Shown here: positions 27,860 through 37,530 of the stretch, in pieces
How positions within the stretch are numbered: the stretch's first letter is position 1
Layout of the letters: each line of letters begins with the position of its first letter
Assembly: GCF_029664245.1 (NCBI RefSeq)
Contig: NZ_JANAIE010000002.1
Span: 248,001-312,000, forward strand
Length of the DNA: 64,000 bases
Origin: Profundicola chukchiensis
Lineage (GTDB): Bacteria > Bacteroidota > Bacteroidia > Flavobacteriales > Weeksellaceae
Reading direction: 5' to 3'
The notes under the pieces: generated by a model
Database searches by the model: none
What the model was told of the DNA's origin: nothing
Seen by the model: only the letters and a program-made list of their open reading frames with translations
Position numbers and translations under genes: made by a program

Positions 27860-30800
27860 TTAATTTTTTCTATTTCTAATTTTCACGTGGTAGAACACAT
27901 TTGGCTGTGTGCCTACATCTTCTAACACGATATACTTTCTCTTGTCCTTCTCTAATTCTGTTACTTTAGAATTTGGATCATTGATATCACCAAATGCCAT
28001 AGCACCAGTAGTACAAGCATTCACACATGCAGTAGAGAATTCTTCATCCTTAACTCTTCTACCTTCTTTCTTAGCTTCTAAGATAGCAGCTTGAGTCATT
28101 TGGATACACATAGAGCATTTCTCCATCACACCACGTTGACGAACTACTACGTCTGGGTTCAATACCATTCTTCCTAAGTCGTTGTTCATGTGGTAGTCGA
28201 ACTTCTCGTTTTGAGCATAGTTGAACCAGTTGAATCTACGTACTTTATAAGGACAGTTATTTGCACAATATCTCGTTCCAACACATCTATTGTAGGCCAT
28301 TTGGTTCTGACCTTGTTTACCATGTGATGTAGCTGCTACTGGACAAACCGCCTCACAAGGAGCGTGGTTACAGTGCTGACACATCATTGGCTGGAATATA
28401 ACATCTGGATTAGTCTCGTTTGGTCTAACCAAGATTTTATATTGTGTTGGCTCTATATATTCTTCATCTTTTAAAGCTTCCGTTTGCGTATATGGATAAC
28501 GCTCTGGATGCTTTTCTTGCATATGATCTGAGTAGTATCTATCGATTCGTAACCAGTGCATATCACGTGATCTACGAACTTCGTCTTTACCTACTACAGC
28601 TACGTTATTTTCTGCATGACATGCAATAACACAAGCTCCACAACCTGTACAAGAGTTTAAGTCAATAGATAATTTGAAGTGAGGTCCGTCTGTACGATCG
28701 AAACTTCTCCATAAATCTACTTCTTTAACTGGAGTACCTTTACCTTGGAAAGTATCCATGGTTGGTTGCTTATTCCACTCATCTGCAGGTTTAGTTAAGA
28801 AGTCTTCATTGTAAGCTTCTTTTGCGATTTCATATCTACCCATTAAGGTATTCATCATCTGAATATTCGCAAATTCATGGCTTCCACCTGCTGCTTCTAA
28901 ACTTTCGATATTGGCTGTTTTTGCTCCATCTTTATAGATTGGATAAGCATTAACACCAATTTGATCTAAATTATTTGCTTCTGCAATTCTACCTTTAACA
29001 CCATATCCAAGTGCTAAACCTAATGTTCCTTTTGCTTGTCCAGGTTGAACAAATACAGGAGCTGTTATTTTCTGACCGTTAACAGTTGCTGTATAGTAAG
29101 GACCATTAAACTGCATTCTACCATTTCTTTCTGGACCACTGTTCCACATAGAAATATCTAATGCATCAGCATCTTGAGGGTTCATGGTAAAGTAGTTATC
29201 CCAAACTGTTCTTGAAACAGGATCTGGGAACTCTTGTAACCATGGGTTTGTAGCATTTCTACCATCACCCATACCTACTTTAGTGTATAATTGAATTTCC
29301 CAATCAGAACTTGTAAGTTTAGATAACGCTGAAGCTGCACTTGCTACTCCTGTTGCATTAGCCGTCAAACTAGCTTCTGAATCTTTTTCAACAACACCAT
29401 CGTATAAAGCTTGGTTGAAGGAAGTACCCCCTAACACATTGCTTTCCCAATATTTCTTTAAATAATTGTAGTAAGAATCAGCTTCACCAATACTTACCGA
29501 AGCCGCTACTTTTTGAATAGCTGCTGTTGCTGAATCTACAACCGCTGCTGCAGCTGCTGCTACTTCACCTTCCGTAGTTTCAGTTTCTACTAAATCAGAT
29601 CCATCAGCTTTAGTCCATTTGATCAAACTATCTTGGAACTGTCTCGTATCAAAAATTGGCTGAATAGTTGGTTGTTGTAAAGCATAAACTCCAGTCATTG
29701 GATTGAAATCACCCCAAGACTCTAACCAGTGTGGTGTAGGAGCTACTACGTTTACATTCTTAGCTGTTTCGTTGTTCTGATCTGTTAATGCAACAGATAC
29801 AGGAACTTTCTTAAGAATTTCTTTAAAGTTCTCTCCATAAGAAGAGTGCTCAATCGGATTTGAGTTGAAGATTAATAATAATCCAACATTTCCGGCATTA
29901 GCATCATTTAAGAAAGACTTAAATTTAGCGTGGTTACTTTCTTTTAAGAATACAGATTTACCTGTGATAGCAGTAGAACCAAGCATTTGGTTGATAGCAT
30001 AGGCTAATGCATAAGCATCTTTGTTACCATCCGCTAAAACAACCGCTTTGTTTCCTTTAGCTTTTAACTCAGAAGCGATAGCTGCACCAACATCTGTGGT
30101 AGCTTTTGCTCCATTTAAAGCATTATAAACATCTGCTAAAACCTTATAGGTCATAGAAGGTTTTAATGGGAATCTCGAGTCAGAGTTAGCTCCCGTCATG
30201 CTCAAGTTAGATTCAACTTGAATATGTCTAAGCATTTTCTCTCCTGGTTTCTTAACTGTAGCATAAGATTTCTCAAGACTTAATCCATTAAAGTCGTTTA
30301 AGAAGTCAGCATTAAATCCAACCACCAACTCTGTGTTGCTTAAATCTACATGAGGAATTACTCTTTGTCCGAATACTTCTTCTGCAGCATCTAAGGCAGG
30401 TGTAGAATCAACTGCATCAAATACAACGTGTTCTACATTTCCATACTTAGATTGGAAATTCTGAATTAAACTTTTTGTTGATGGACTTGGTAAAGAAGGT
30501 GTAATTACAACTGCTTTCTTCCCACCTAGATTGGCTAATTGTTTTAGAACAACAGTATCAACTGCATCCCAAGTACTATCAGCACCACTAATTCTAGGCT
30601 TAGCGATTCTGTTGCTATCATATAATGATAATACAGACGCTTGAACTCTAGCATTTGTAGTTCCAAAGTTGTTTGCTCCTTTATTAGGCTCAATCTTGAT
30701 AGGTCTACCCTCTCTCGTTTTCACGATTACACTAGCATAATCATACCCATCATACATTGTAGATGCATAATACGTAGGTACACCAGGTGTAATTTCGTCA

Positions 30801-31051
30801 GGTTTAACTACATAGGGCACAGATTTAACAATAGGTGCCTCACAAGCCGCAAGGGTTGCTGCTGCAGTACTGAATCCTAAAAATTTAAGGAAATCACGGC
30901 GAGACGTTTTAGAAGATTCTAAAGCTTCAGATTTCCCAAGAAATCCTTCCACTGGCAATTCTTCTGCAAATTCGTTTTTGGCCAATTCCTCGGTCAACGA
31001 ACTGTCTTGCAATTCTTCAATACTTCTCCAATATCTTTTCTTCGAAGCCAT
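27860..31051 (-). CDS. actB: alternative complex III iron-sulfur/molybdopterin-like subunit ActB
   Basis: The protein has 1063 residues. It has a Tat signal (SRRDFLKFLG near 50-60), then a Cys in LAAC that could be lipidated. The large N-terminal part is a molybdopterin oxidoreductase fold that in this family carries no molybdenum. The C-terminal part is a ferredoxin-like domain with four cluster motif groups: CTGCGACVIAC, CQHCNHAPCEAVCP, CVGTRYCANNCP and CSMC with CVNAC. Electrons pass from quinol in ActC through these clusters to ActA. An Ala/Thr-rich insert (about 480-520) is low complexity. Confidence 0.95.
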   Translation of the reverse strand: MASKKRYWRSIEELQDSSLTEELAKNEFAEELPVEGFLGKSEALESSKTSRRDFLKFLGFSTAAATLAACEAPIVKSVPYVVKPDEITPGVPTYYASTMYDGYDYASVIVKTREGRPIKIEPNKGANNFGTTNARVQASVLSLYDSNRIAKPRISGADSTWDAVDTVVLKQLANLGGKKAVVITPSLPSPSTKSLIQNFQSKYGNVEHVVFDAVDSTPALDAAEEVFGQRVIPHVDLSNTELVVGFNADFLNDFNGLSLEKSYATVKKPGEKMLRHIQVESNLSMTGANSDSRFPLKPSMTYKVLADVYNALNGAKATTDVGAAIASELKAKGNKAVVLADGNKDAYALAYAINQMLGSTAITGKSVFLKESNHAKFKSFLNDANAGNVGLLLIFNSNPIEHSSYGENFKEILKKVPVSVALTDQNNETAKNVNVVAPTPHWLESWGDFNPMTGVYALQQPTIQPIFDTRQFQDSLIKWTKADGSDLVETETTEGEVAAAAAAVVDSATAAIQKVAASVSIGEADSYYNYLKKYWESNVLGGTSFNQALYDGVVEKDSEASLTANATGVASAASALSKLTSSDWEIQLYTKVGMGDGRNATNPWLQEFPDPVSRTVWDNYFTMNPQDADALDISMWNSGPERNGRMQFNGPYYTATVNGQKITAPVFVQPGQAKGTLGLALGYGVKGRIAEANNLDQIGVNAYPIYKDGAKTANIESLEAAGGSHEFANIQMMNTLMGRYEIAKEAYNEDFLTKPADEWNKQPTMDTFQGKGTPVKEVDLWRSFDRTDGPHFKLSIDLNSCTGCGACVIACHAENNVAVVGKDEVRRSRDMHWLRIDRYYSDHMQEKHPERYPYTQTEALKDEEYIEPTQYKILVRPNETNPDVIFQPMMCQHCNHAPCEAVCPVAATSHGKQGQNQMAYNRCVGTRYCANNCPYKVRRFNWFNYAQNEKFDYHMNNDLGRMVLNPDVVVRQRGVMEKCSMCIQMTQAAILEAKKEGRRVKDEEFSTACVNACTTGAMAFGDINDPNSKVTELEKDKRKYIVLEDVGTQPNVFYHVKIRNRKN

Positions 31052-31079
31052 TTAACTTCTTTTATTTATTTAAACTTAA

Positions 31080-32414
31080 TTAATAGTGACATTTTCCACA
31101 CTCAAGACCACCAATAGCATCTACTGTAATTTCAGCTTCTGAACCATATTGTTTCTTAAGTTTCTCGTGTAATTGTGCGTAGTATTCTTTGTTATACTCG
31201 TTCTCCATATCCACTTTGGTTTCACGGTGACATTCAATACACCATCCCATTGTGAAGTCATTCGCCATTTTCACCTCATCCATTTCATCAACTTGACCGT
31301 GACAAGCAAAACATACTTGCTCAACACCTTTAGCTGACTTGATTGCTTCTCCACCTGCAACAACGTGTTGTGCGTGGTTAAAGTAAACAAAATCTGGCAT
31401 ATTGTGAATTCTTACCCACTCGATAGGATCTTCTTCACCTGAATATGTCAAGTTACTAGGATCAAATCCAGCAGATGCGTAGATTTTCTGAATCTCCTCT
31501 GTATAGAATTCGGCAGATTTACCTTCTTCGATATAATCTCCAGTATATTCTTGGATTTGGTAGTGACAGTTCATACATACGTTGGTAGAAGGAATACCTG
31601 ATACCTTACCATACTTAGCACTACTGTGACAGTACTGACAATCAATACCCTGCTCACCAGCGTGAATCTTGTGAGAGAAATAGATTGGTTGTTCTGGCTG
31701 ATATCCTTTATCAACACCAATTCCAATCATGAATTGCCATGCACCGTATAAAACTAATAAAGTAATTAGTCCCATTCCAGCATAAGCAACATTCTTGTAC
31801 TTCTCAAAAGTTTCAGCAAAGCTTTCTGCTTGTTCTGTCTCAAGAGCTCCACCTTCTTGTTTAGTTAAATTAACTAAGGTGTTAACTCTAAATAAGATCC
31901 AAACTAACAAACTCGCTAATACAGCAAAACCAATCAACAAAGCTCCTAATGGCAATGAGTTGTCAGTTGCTGACGTAGCAGGTGTTGCAGCTTTCTTTTC
32001 CTCTTTTGGAGCAGGCGGATTCGAAGTAAAGTAGATGATATCATCAATCTCTTGATCACTCAACTGCTCAAAAGGCAACATGACAACTTCATTATACTCC
32101 TCAAATACTTGATTTGCATACTCGTCGCCACTTGCTCTTAGCTCTTCGTTGTTTTTAATCCACTTACGTAACCAATCGACACCAAGACCTTGTTCGTCTT
32201 GTAATCTCTCGGCCACTCCACCCAAAGCTGGTCCAATCAACTTTGAGTCTAGCTTGTGACAAGCCGCACAATGTTGATTAAATAAGGCCTCTCCATTAGC
32301 TGCATCTCCACTCACAGCATCAGCTGGAGCGTCTTGCGCGTTCATCCATGAAAATGCGACGATGAAGAATAACGCCGCATAATGTTTCAATTTAATTTTT
32401 TCCCAATTCACCAT
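31080..32414 (-). CDS. actA: alternative complex III multihaem cytochrome c subunit ActA
   Basis: The protein has 444 residues from this start. It has a signal peptide (about 1-26), an N-terminal mono-haem cytochrome c domain (CAACH at 49-53), a membrane helix, a cytoplasmic loop, a second helix, then a periplasmic domain with five more motifs: CQYCH, CMNCH, CFACH, CIECH and CGKCH (about 257-443). That makes six CxxCH. A longer in-frame start 87 bases upstream is rejected: this ATG has AAAGGAG just before it and the promoter box at 32459 lies inside the longer frame. It is first in actABCDEF. Confidence 0.95.
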   Translation of the reverse strand: MVNWEKIKLKHYAALFFIVAFSWMNAQDAPADAVSGDAANGEALFNQHCAACHKLDSKLIGPALGGVAERLQDEQGLGVDWLRKWIKNNEELRASGDEYANQVFEEYNEVVMLPFEQLSDQEIDDIIYFTSNPPAPKEEKKAATPATSATDNSLPLGALLIGFAVLASLLVWILFRVNTLVNLTKQEGGALETEQAESFAETFEKYKNVAYAGMGLITLLVLYGAWQFMIGIGVDKGYQPEQPIYFSHKIHAGEQGIDCQYCHSSAKYGKVSGIPSTNVCMNCHYQIQEYTGDYIEEGKSAEFYTEEIQKIYASAGFDPSNLTYSGEEDPIEWVRIHNMPDFVYFNHAQHVVAGGEAIKSAKGVEQVCFACHGQVDEMDEVKMANDFTMGWCIECHRETKVDMENEYNKEYYAQLHEKLKKQYGSEAEITVDAIGGLECGKCHY

Positions 32415-32458
32415 ATCTCCTTTATGTTGATATTCTGATATGCTATTTATATATCGAA

Positions 32459-32466
32459 CAAAAATA
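32459..32466 (-). promoter_or_regulatory. -7 promoter box (TATTTTTG) for the act operon
   Basis: Exact TAnnTTTG match, 44 bases before the actA ATG. It supports the shorter actA start. Confidence 0.6.
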
Positions 32467-32634
32467 AAATAGTCTGTTAAATTAAACCTAAAAAGTAACA
32501 CATGAACTTTGGGAATAGGCTTAATTTAAATCTATTCTAAATTAACCAATGATGTAAGTCTCTACAATCAATGACCTTATAGAAATTTTAACATTTCAGA
32601 GCAAAGCGTTAAAAAAACATATTATTCGTTTTTT

Positions 32635-32666
32635 TTGACTGAATTCACGAATCTCGCTTATATTTG
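32635..32666 (+). promoter_or_regulatory. promoter TTG-N21-TATATTTG for the SPOR gene
   Basis: TTG at 32635-32637 and TATATTTG at 32659-32666 with a 21-base spacer fit the Bacteroidota promoter. The ATG follows 15 bases after the box. Confidence 0.7.
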
Positions 32667-32681
32667 CAAAAATATTATTGA

Positions 32682-33158
32682 ATGAGACACCTATTATTTC
32701 TATTCCTATTCGTTTTTGGATTACCCTTGGTAATGGGGCAAATTAGTGTAAAGGATAGCCTATCAGGTGGAAGTTATAATTTAAATGTTAACTCCGCTAT
32801 AGATTCATTGGTTCAGAAAACAGTTAAAGCTAAATGCTACAAACCTGTTGTTGAAGTTAAGCCAGATGAAGATAGAGAGAATTTTGATCCTTGTGCTCAG
32901 AACCCTAAAGTAATGGGGTATAAGATTCAAATAATGTATACTAAAGATAGAAATGCAGCGAATAGAGCTCAGGCCGATTTTGCGAAAAATTTCCCTTCTT
33001 TAGTTCCTGAAATGGTTTATACTCGACCTGACTATCGTGTAATGGTAGGAGATTACTTTACTAAAAGATCAGCAGGTATGGATTTAGCTTCAGTCAAAAA
33101 GAAATATCCAGGAGCCTTCTTGGTTCAATGGAGAGTTTGGTGTCGTAAGGCGAAATAA
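32682..33158 (+). CDS. exported SPOR-domain protein
   Basis: The 158-residue protein has a signal peptide (1-19, ending LVMG) and a C-terminal SPOR domain (about 78-155) starting GYKIQIMYTKDRNAANRAQADF and including YRVMVGDYFTKRSAG. SPOR domains bind glycan strands stripped of peptide, usually at division sites. It faces away from the act operon and is monocistronic, with promoter and terminator both visible. A short stretch between signal and SPOR is acidic and Cys-containing. Confidence 0.88.
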   Translation: MRHLLFLFLFVFGLPLVMGQISVKDSLSGGSYNLNVNSAIDSLVQKTVKAKCYKPVVEVKPDEDRENFDPCAQNPKVMGYKIQIMYTKDRNAANRAQADFAKNFPSLVPEMVYTRPDYRVMVGDYFTKRSAGMDLASVKKKYPGAFLVQWRVWCRKAK

Positions 33159-33180
33159 TTCCATTAAAAACATAAATGAA

Positions 33181-33218
33181 AAAGACAAAATACGCTTTGT
33201 ATTTTGTCTTTTTTTTTG
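33181..33218. terminator. bidirectional terminator between the SPOR gene and dnaG
   Basis: Perfect 12-bp hairpin AAGACAAAATAC-GCTTT-GTATTTTGTCTT followed by a T run on the plus strand, with A-rich flank giving T on the minus strand. Confidence 0.85.
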
Positions 33219-33245
33219 TGCTTTATTTAATCTAAATTTTAAATC

Positions 33246-35183
33246 TTAAACAGCTCTATTCAGTAGTTTATCTAATGAATTCTTAATCTGCGTTAAACGC
33301 ATTATTTCTTTTAAAACTTCGGCTCTTTCTTCTAAATCTAATTCAGGTTGCTGTGTTTTATTGTGCTGATTTTTAATCATTTGAAGCAAAACATTGCGTT
33401 TATAATTCAGAACCATTTCCTGCACACGTTTTCCTAAATTAGAATCCGCACTTGGAACTGGTACACCATGTTTTCCCCAGTCAGAAAGTTGATATTTATC
33501 GAAAATCATCCCTGAAGCAAGCTTACTTAAATCTTCGTTTTCATGACGAACGAAATGATCACTTAAGCTCTGATTTTCATTTTCTATAAGCTCCTTTTTA
33601 ATTTCAGCATACATCTCTTGATAATGTGGCGTCGTAAAACTAATTCCATCTTCTTCTAACTGTGATAAAATTTCTCCTGCTACGGTTGAAGTGTAAAATT
33701 CATTTTCGGACTCATTGATAGGCAGTTCTATTTCAACTTCACCATAGCGAATCATTAATTGAATCATATCCTCCTCTATCAGCGCAAATTGATTTACCTG
33801 GATTTCATCCTTAGGTGTAGTAGCAATTTTAAGTGGACTTTCTTCTGCTGGGCGGGCTTTACGCTTAACCTCTTTGTCCTTTTCTGCCAGTTTAATTTGC
33901 AATTGTCTGAAAAGAACTTCCTCTCCTATACCCAGAATAGATGAGGCATCACGAATATATAATTCTCTTTGAATTAGATTAGGAATCAAAGCGATACTGT
34001 CCACCACCGATTGAATCATATTAGAATTCCTAACTGGATCATCTCCGGCATCTTCTTTTAGAATTCCAACTTTGAAACGAATAAAGTCAGTGGCTCTGGT
34101 TTTAAAATACTCCTGAATTTCTTCTTCCTTGTGAGCTCTCGCAAAAGAATCCGGGTCTTCCCCTTCTGCTAATACCACCACGCGTACATTTAGCTCTTGC
34201 TCAAGAATTAAATCAATCCCTCGGAATGAAGCTTTAATCCCAGCAGCATCACCATCATAGACTAGTGTTAGATTATTGGTAAGCCTTTTAACTAAACGAA
34301 TTTGTTCAGGAGTTAATGCAGTTCCAGAACTAGAAACCACATTTTCAACACCAGCTTGATGAAGAGAAATAACATCAGTATAACCTTCTACCAAAATACA
34401 TTCATCTTCACGAAGAATTGCTTGTTTGGCTTGAAAAATACCATATAAGATTTTACTCTTATGGTAAATTTCGTTTTCAGGTGAATTTAAATATTTAGCG
34501 GTTTTCTTATTATTACCAAGAATTCTTCCTCCAAAACCTAAAGTTCTACCGGAGAAACTTTGAATCGGAAAAATAACTCTTTCCCTGAACCTATCAACCG
34601 GACGATCTTTGTTTCCTACCGTAAGACCCACAGATTGTAAGGCTTCAAAGGTGTAACCTTTGTCTAAGGCATATTGAGTAAATGCACTCCACTCTTTAGG
34701 CGAATACCCCAAATGGAACTTCTCCATGGTTTCTTTGGTGAAACCTCTTTCTTTGAAATAAGAATACCCAATTTGCTTTCCTTCCTCTGTCTCCCAAAGT
34801 TGAGCTTGCAACCACTTATTTGCAAACTCGGTAAGGGTAAATTGATTTTCGCGCTCTTTTGCTTCAGCAATTTGTTCATCACTTCGCTCACGATCTTCTT
34901 CAACCTCTATATTATATCGCTTGGCCAACCACCTTAAAGCTTCTGGATAGGTGAATTGCTCGTGTTCCATTAAGAAAGAAACAACACTTCCCCCTTTGCC
35001 ACTCGAAAAATCTTTCCAGATTTGTTTGGCAGGTGACACCATAAACGAAGGAGACTTCTCCTGTGAGAATGGCGAAAGACCTTTGTAGTTACTACCCGAC
35101 TTTTTAAGGTTTACAAAATCTCCAATTACCTCCTCTACACGAGCAGTTTGGAAAATCTTGTCAATGGTATTTCGGGTAATCAT
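33246..35183 (-). CDS. dnaG: DNA primase DnaG, with degenerate zinc-ribbon
   Basis: The protein has 645 residues. The N-terminal ribbon, TOPRIM core and C-terminal helicase-binding region are in normal order. The TOPRIM motifs are VEGYTDVISLHQAG and DGDAAG. The zinc ligands are replaced: GLSPFSQEK (Ser37, Ser40) stands where CPFH is usual, and KDFSSGKGG (Asp58, Ser61) stands where HCFGCG is usual. The rest of the ribbon (EKSPSFMVSP) is conserved, so this looks like loss of zinc rather than a dead gene. It makes the RNA primers for replication. Confidence 0.95.
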   Translation of the reverse strand: MITRNTIDKIFQTARVEEVIGDFVNLKKSGSNYKGLSPFSQEKSPSFMVSPAKQIWKDFSSGKGGSVVSFLMEHEQFTYPEALRWLAKRYNIEVEEDRERSDEQIAEAKERENQFTLTEFANKWLQAQLWETEEGKQIGYSYFKERGFTKETMEKFHLGYSPKEWSAFTQYALDKGYTFEALQSVGLTVGNKDRPVDRFRERVIFPIQSFSGRTLGFGGRILGNNKKTAKYLNSPENEIYHKSKILYGIFQAKQAILREDECILVEGYTDVISLHQAGVENVVSSSGTALTPEQIRLVKRLTNNLTLVYDGDAAGIKASFRGIDLILEQELNVRVVVLAEGEDPDSFARAHKEEEIQEYFKTRATDFIRFKVGILKEDAGDDPVRNSNMIQSVVDSIALIPNLIQRELYIRDASSILGIGEEVLFRQLQIKLAEKDKEVKRKARPAEESPLKIATTPKDEIQVNQFALIEEDMIQLMIRYGEVEIELPINESENEFYTSTVAGEILSQLEEDGISFTTPHYQEMYAEIKKELIENENQSLSDHFVRHENEDLSKLASGMIFDKYQLSDWGKHGVPVPSADSNLGKRVQEMVLNYKRNVLLQMIKNQHNKTQQPELDLEERAEVLKEIMRLTQIKNSLDKLLNRAV

Positions 35184-35244
35184 AGTAGAAAATTAATAGA
35201 ATTAAAGTAATTGAATAGTTACTAATATAGCAAATTACTTTTTA

Positions 35245-35252
35245 CAAAAATA
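35245..35252 (-). promoter_or_regulatory. -7 promoter box (TATTTTTG) for dnaG
   Basis: Exact TAnnTTTG match on the minus strand, 61 bases before the dnaG ATG. The remaining 215 bases up to the polyprenyl synthase gene hold no other gene that I see. Confidence 0.5.
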
Positions 35253-35467
35253 CGAGAAAAGACCTGAAGCTAAAAGTGGATATTTGGACTTTATTTTATA
35301 GTGAGCTGAGGATAAATATTTAAGGTTTAAAAGTTAATTTATCCCCTAACATTCCTTATTTAATACATATCAATAAAGCTTTCACTAAATCTTCTTTAAC
35401 CTAAGAACGCAACTAACAAGTGTTCAATTAAAAAAGATTTCAAGTAAAATAAGCCCAGTATTCTAGA

Positions 35468-36445
35468 TTAATGCTTTCTTTCTACCACATAATTTAAGAG
35501 TGTGGTAAGTGAAGTTTTAGCTTCCGAATCAGGGAATTCGTCTAAAATCCTTAGCGCCTTATCACGGTAATCATACATAGCTTGGCGTGCGTAATTCAAT
35601 CCGCCATGTGACTTAACGTATTCAATTACTTCGTTTACTCGTTTCTTGTTATGATTATGTTTCTTAACGGAACGAATCAACCAACGCTTTTCCGACTTAT
35701 TAGCTGTATTAATACTATAAATTAAAGGCAAAGTCATTTTTTGCTCTTTGATATCAATCCCGATTGGCTTGCCAATTATATTCGTGCTCGTATAATCGAA
35801 TAAATCATCTTTAATTTGGAAGGCAATCCCCACCAATTCACCAAATCGGTTCATTTTGGCAGCCATTTCCTCAGAACAACCTACCGATCTAGCACCCGCT
35901 TCGCAACAAGCGGCAATTAAGGTTGCTGTTTTCTGACGAATAATCTCAAAATAAATTTCCTCGGTTATATCTAAATTTCTTGCCTTTTCGATTTGAAGTA
36001 ATTCTCCTTCACTCATTTCTCGAATCGCAGTAGAAACCACGGTCAATAAATCGAAGTCTTTGTTTTCTGTAGCTAGCAGAACACTTTTGGAAAGCAAATA
36101 ATCACCTACCAAAACAGCAATTTTATTTTGCCATAAGGCATTGATAGAGAAAAAACCTCTGCGCATATCACTATCATCTACCACGTCGTCATGCACCAAA
36201 GTCGCTGTATGAATCAACTCAATCATAGAAGCTCCTCGATAAGTTCGCTCGGTGGTTTCGCCTACAAGTTTTGCAGTTAGAAACACAAACATCGGACGCA
36301 TCTGTTTTCCTTTTCTTCGAACGATGTACTGCATAATTCTGTCCAGCAAAGAAACATTGGTTTTCATTGCTCCATAGAACTTGCTCTCGAAGATTTTCAT
36401 TTCTTCGGAAATAGGTGCTTTGATTTGATTTACAATTTTTGCCAA
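35468..36445 (-). CDS. long-chain polyprenyl diphosphate synthase
   Basis: The 325-residue all-helical prenyltransferase has the first aspartate motif in LVHDDVVDDSDMRRG and the second in FQIKDDLFDY, plus GKQMRPMFVFL. It extends isopentenyl chains, probably for the menaquinone side chain. The start is a TTG at 36445; the first ATG (Met16) would remove the conserved VNQIKAPI segment. It begins 4 bases after the lipoprotein gene upstream, so the two are one transcript. Confidence 0.93.
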   Translation of the reverse strand: MAKIVNQIKAPISEEMKIFESKFYGAMKTNVSLLDRIMQYIVRRKGKQMRPMFVFLTAKLVGETTERTYRGASMIELIHTATLVHDDVVDDSDMRRGFFSINALWQNKIAVLVGDYLLSKSVLLATENKDFDLLTVVSTAIREMSEGELLQIEKARNLDITEEIYFEIIRQKTATLIAACCEAGARSVGCSEEMAAKMNRFGELVGIAFQIKDDLFDYTSTNIIGKPIGIDIKEQKMTLPLIYSINTANKSEKRWLIRSVKKHNHNKKRVNEVIEYVKSHGGLNYARQAMYDYRDKALRILDEFPDSEAKTSLTTLLNYVVERKH

Positions 36446-36449
36446 GGTC

Positions 36450-37376
36450 TTATTTTAGAGATATACAAGTTAAGTTTTGCTTTCTAGATTTATCCTCCCA
36501 AGTAATAGCTTCTGCAGAGTAACATACATTATCTTGATCGATAAAAGCGATTCCCTCTACCTGACCAACATCACCCGCTTCACCTAAATGAATAATTGTT
36601 TTGGGGTTGTTCAACCATTCTTTTGCCGAACTTTTGAAATCAGTTAACATCATATAGACATCGCCATCGGTAGTATAACCTACCATTCCCAAACGAGCGT
36701 ATTTATCATTTAGTTCAATCACATCAGTTCCTGTTGCCAAAAACTTTAAATCATAATCCTCCACTAACCAAGCAGGCTGTTTACCTTTTACTAAATCAAT
36801 GGTGTAATGTTTTGTTTTAAAACTACCCCATTCTTTGGTAAACAAATGTAATTTCTCATTAAAGTAAACCATGCTTTCTAAATCGAAATTATGATTATAA
36901 ACTTGTTTAGAGTAATCTTCTTGCTCCGGGTAAAAGAATTCTATCGTATCGACAAAAACACTTTGTTCTTTTAAACTTGCATTAATATTTTTTCTAGGAA
37001 AATAATAAACCTTAAGGTCACTTCTCATTCCTAGGTTGTTACCAAAATCCCCCACAAACAAATGCTTATCACTGATCGCCATTTCTTCCCAATCTACATT
37101 GCTAGCATTACTTAGCTTAATAGTTTGAGTTATTTCAATGGGATTCTTTGATGTGAATTTATAGATTTCAGCAGCTCCACCACTATCATTAAAACCATAG
37201 AACTCATCTCCTATCTTCTCTAATCCAGAGATTTCCTCTAATTTATTGGGTAAATCATAAGAAACATAAGAATAATCAGACAGTTTTCTAGATTGTTCTT
37301 TCAGCAGAAAAGCTGGTTCACAAGAAGTGACTAGAACTAAAGCCAAAAGGGAGTAAATAAGATTTATTGTTTTCAT
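36450..37376 (-). CDS. secreted lipoprotein, predicted beta-propeller (SdiA-regulated/esterase-like type)
   Basis: The protein has 308 residues from this start. It has a lipoprotein signal peptide (lipobox VTSC). The body has repeated propeller-blade patterns: EEISGLEKIGDEFYGFNDSGG, NVDWEEMAISDKHLFVGDFGNN and LESMVYFNEKLHLFTKEW. These resemble the SdiA-regulated/phytase esterase-like families; the substrate is unknown. A longer start 45 bases upstream is rejected because it lies beyond the promoter box. It is translationally close to the polyprenyl synthase gene. Confidence 0.85.
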   Translation of the reverse strand: MKTINLIYSLLALVLVTSCEPAFLLKEQSRKLSDYSYVSYDLPNKLEEISGLEKIGDEFYGFNDSGGAAEIYKFTSKNPIEITQTIKLSNASNVDWEEMAISDKHLFVGDFGNNLGMRSDLKVYYFPRKNINASLKEQSVFVDTIEFFYPEQEDYSKQVYNHNFDLESMVYFNEKLHLFTKEWGSFKTKHYTIDLVKGKQPAWLVEDYDLKFLATGTDVIELNDKYARLGMVGYTTDGDVYMMLTDFKSSAKEWLNNPKTIIHLGEAGDVGQVEGIAFIDQDNVCYSAEAITWEDKSRKQNLTCISLK

Positions 37377-37392
37377 ATTTCTTTGAGAAGTA

Positions 37393-37400
37393 CAAAAATA
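37393..37400 (-). promoter_or_regulatory. -7 promoter box (TATTTTTG) for the lipoprotein-prenyl synthase pair
   Basis: Exact TAnnTTTG match, 16 bases before the chosen ATG at 37376. Confidence 0.55.
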
Positions 37401-37530
37401 ATCAAATTTGCGGTAGTTCAAGGCATCAAAGTTTGAGTTCTTAAAACTTGATTAAAATTAAACATGCTTTTCATAAAAAAGTCGATTAGGAATAAGAATT
37501 GCAGCGTCATTAAATAACTAATCGATTATC

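Noticed and set aside
32415-32501. A 29-residue N-terminal extension of ActA
   Set aside because: It contains the promoter box, delays the signal peptide, and the internal ATG has AAAGGAG before it.
33246-35183. dnaG as a pseudogene because its zinc ligands are missing
   Set aside because: The frame is full length, TOPRIM motifs are intact, and the ribbon surroundings are conserved.
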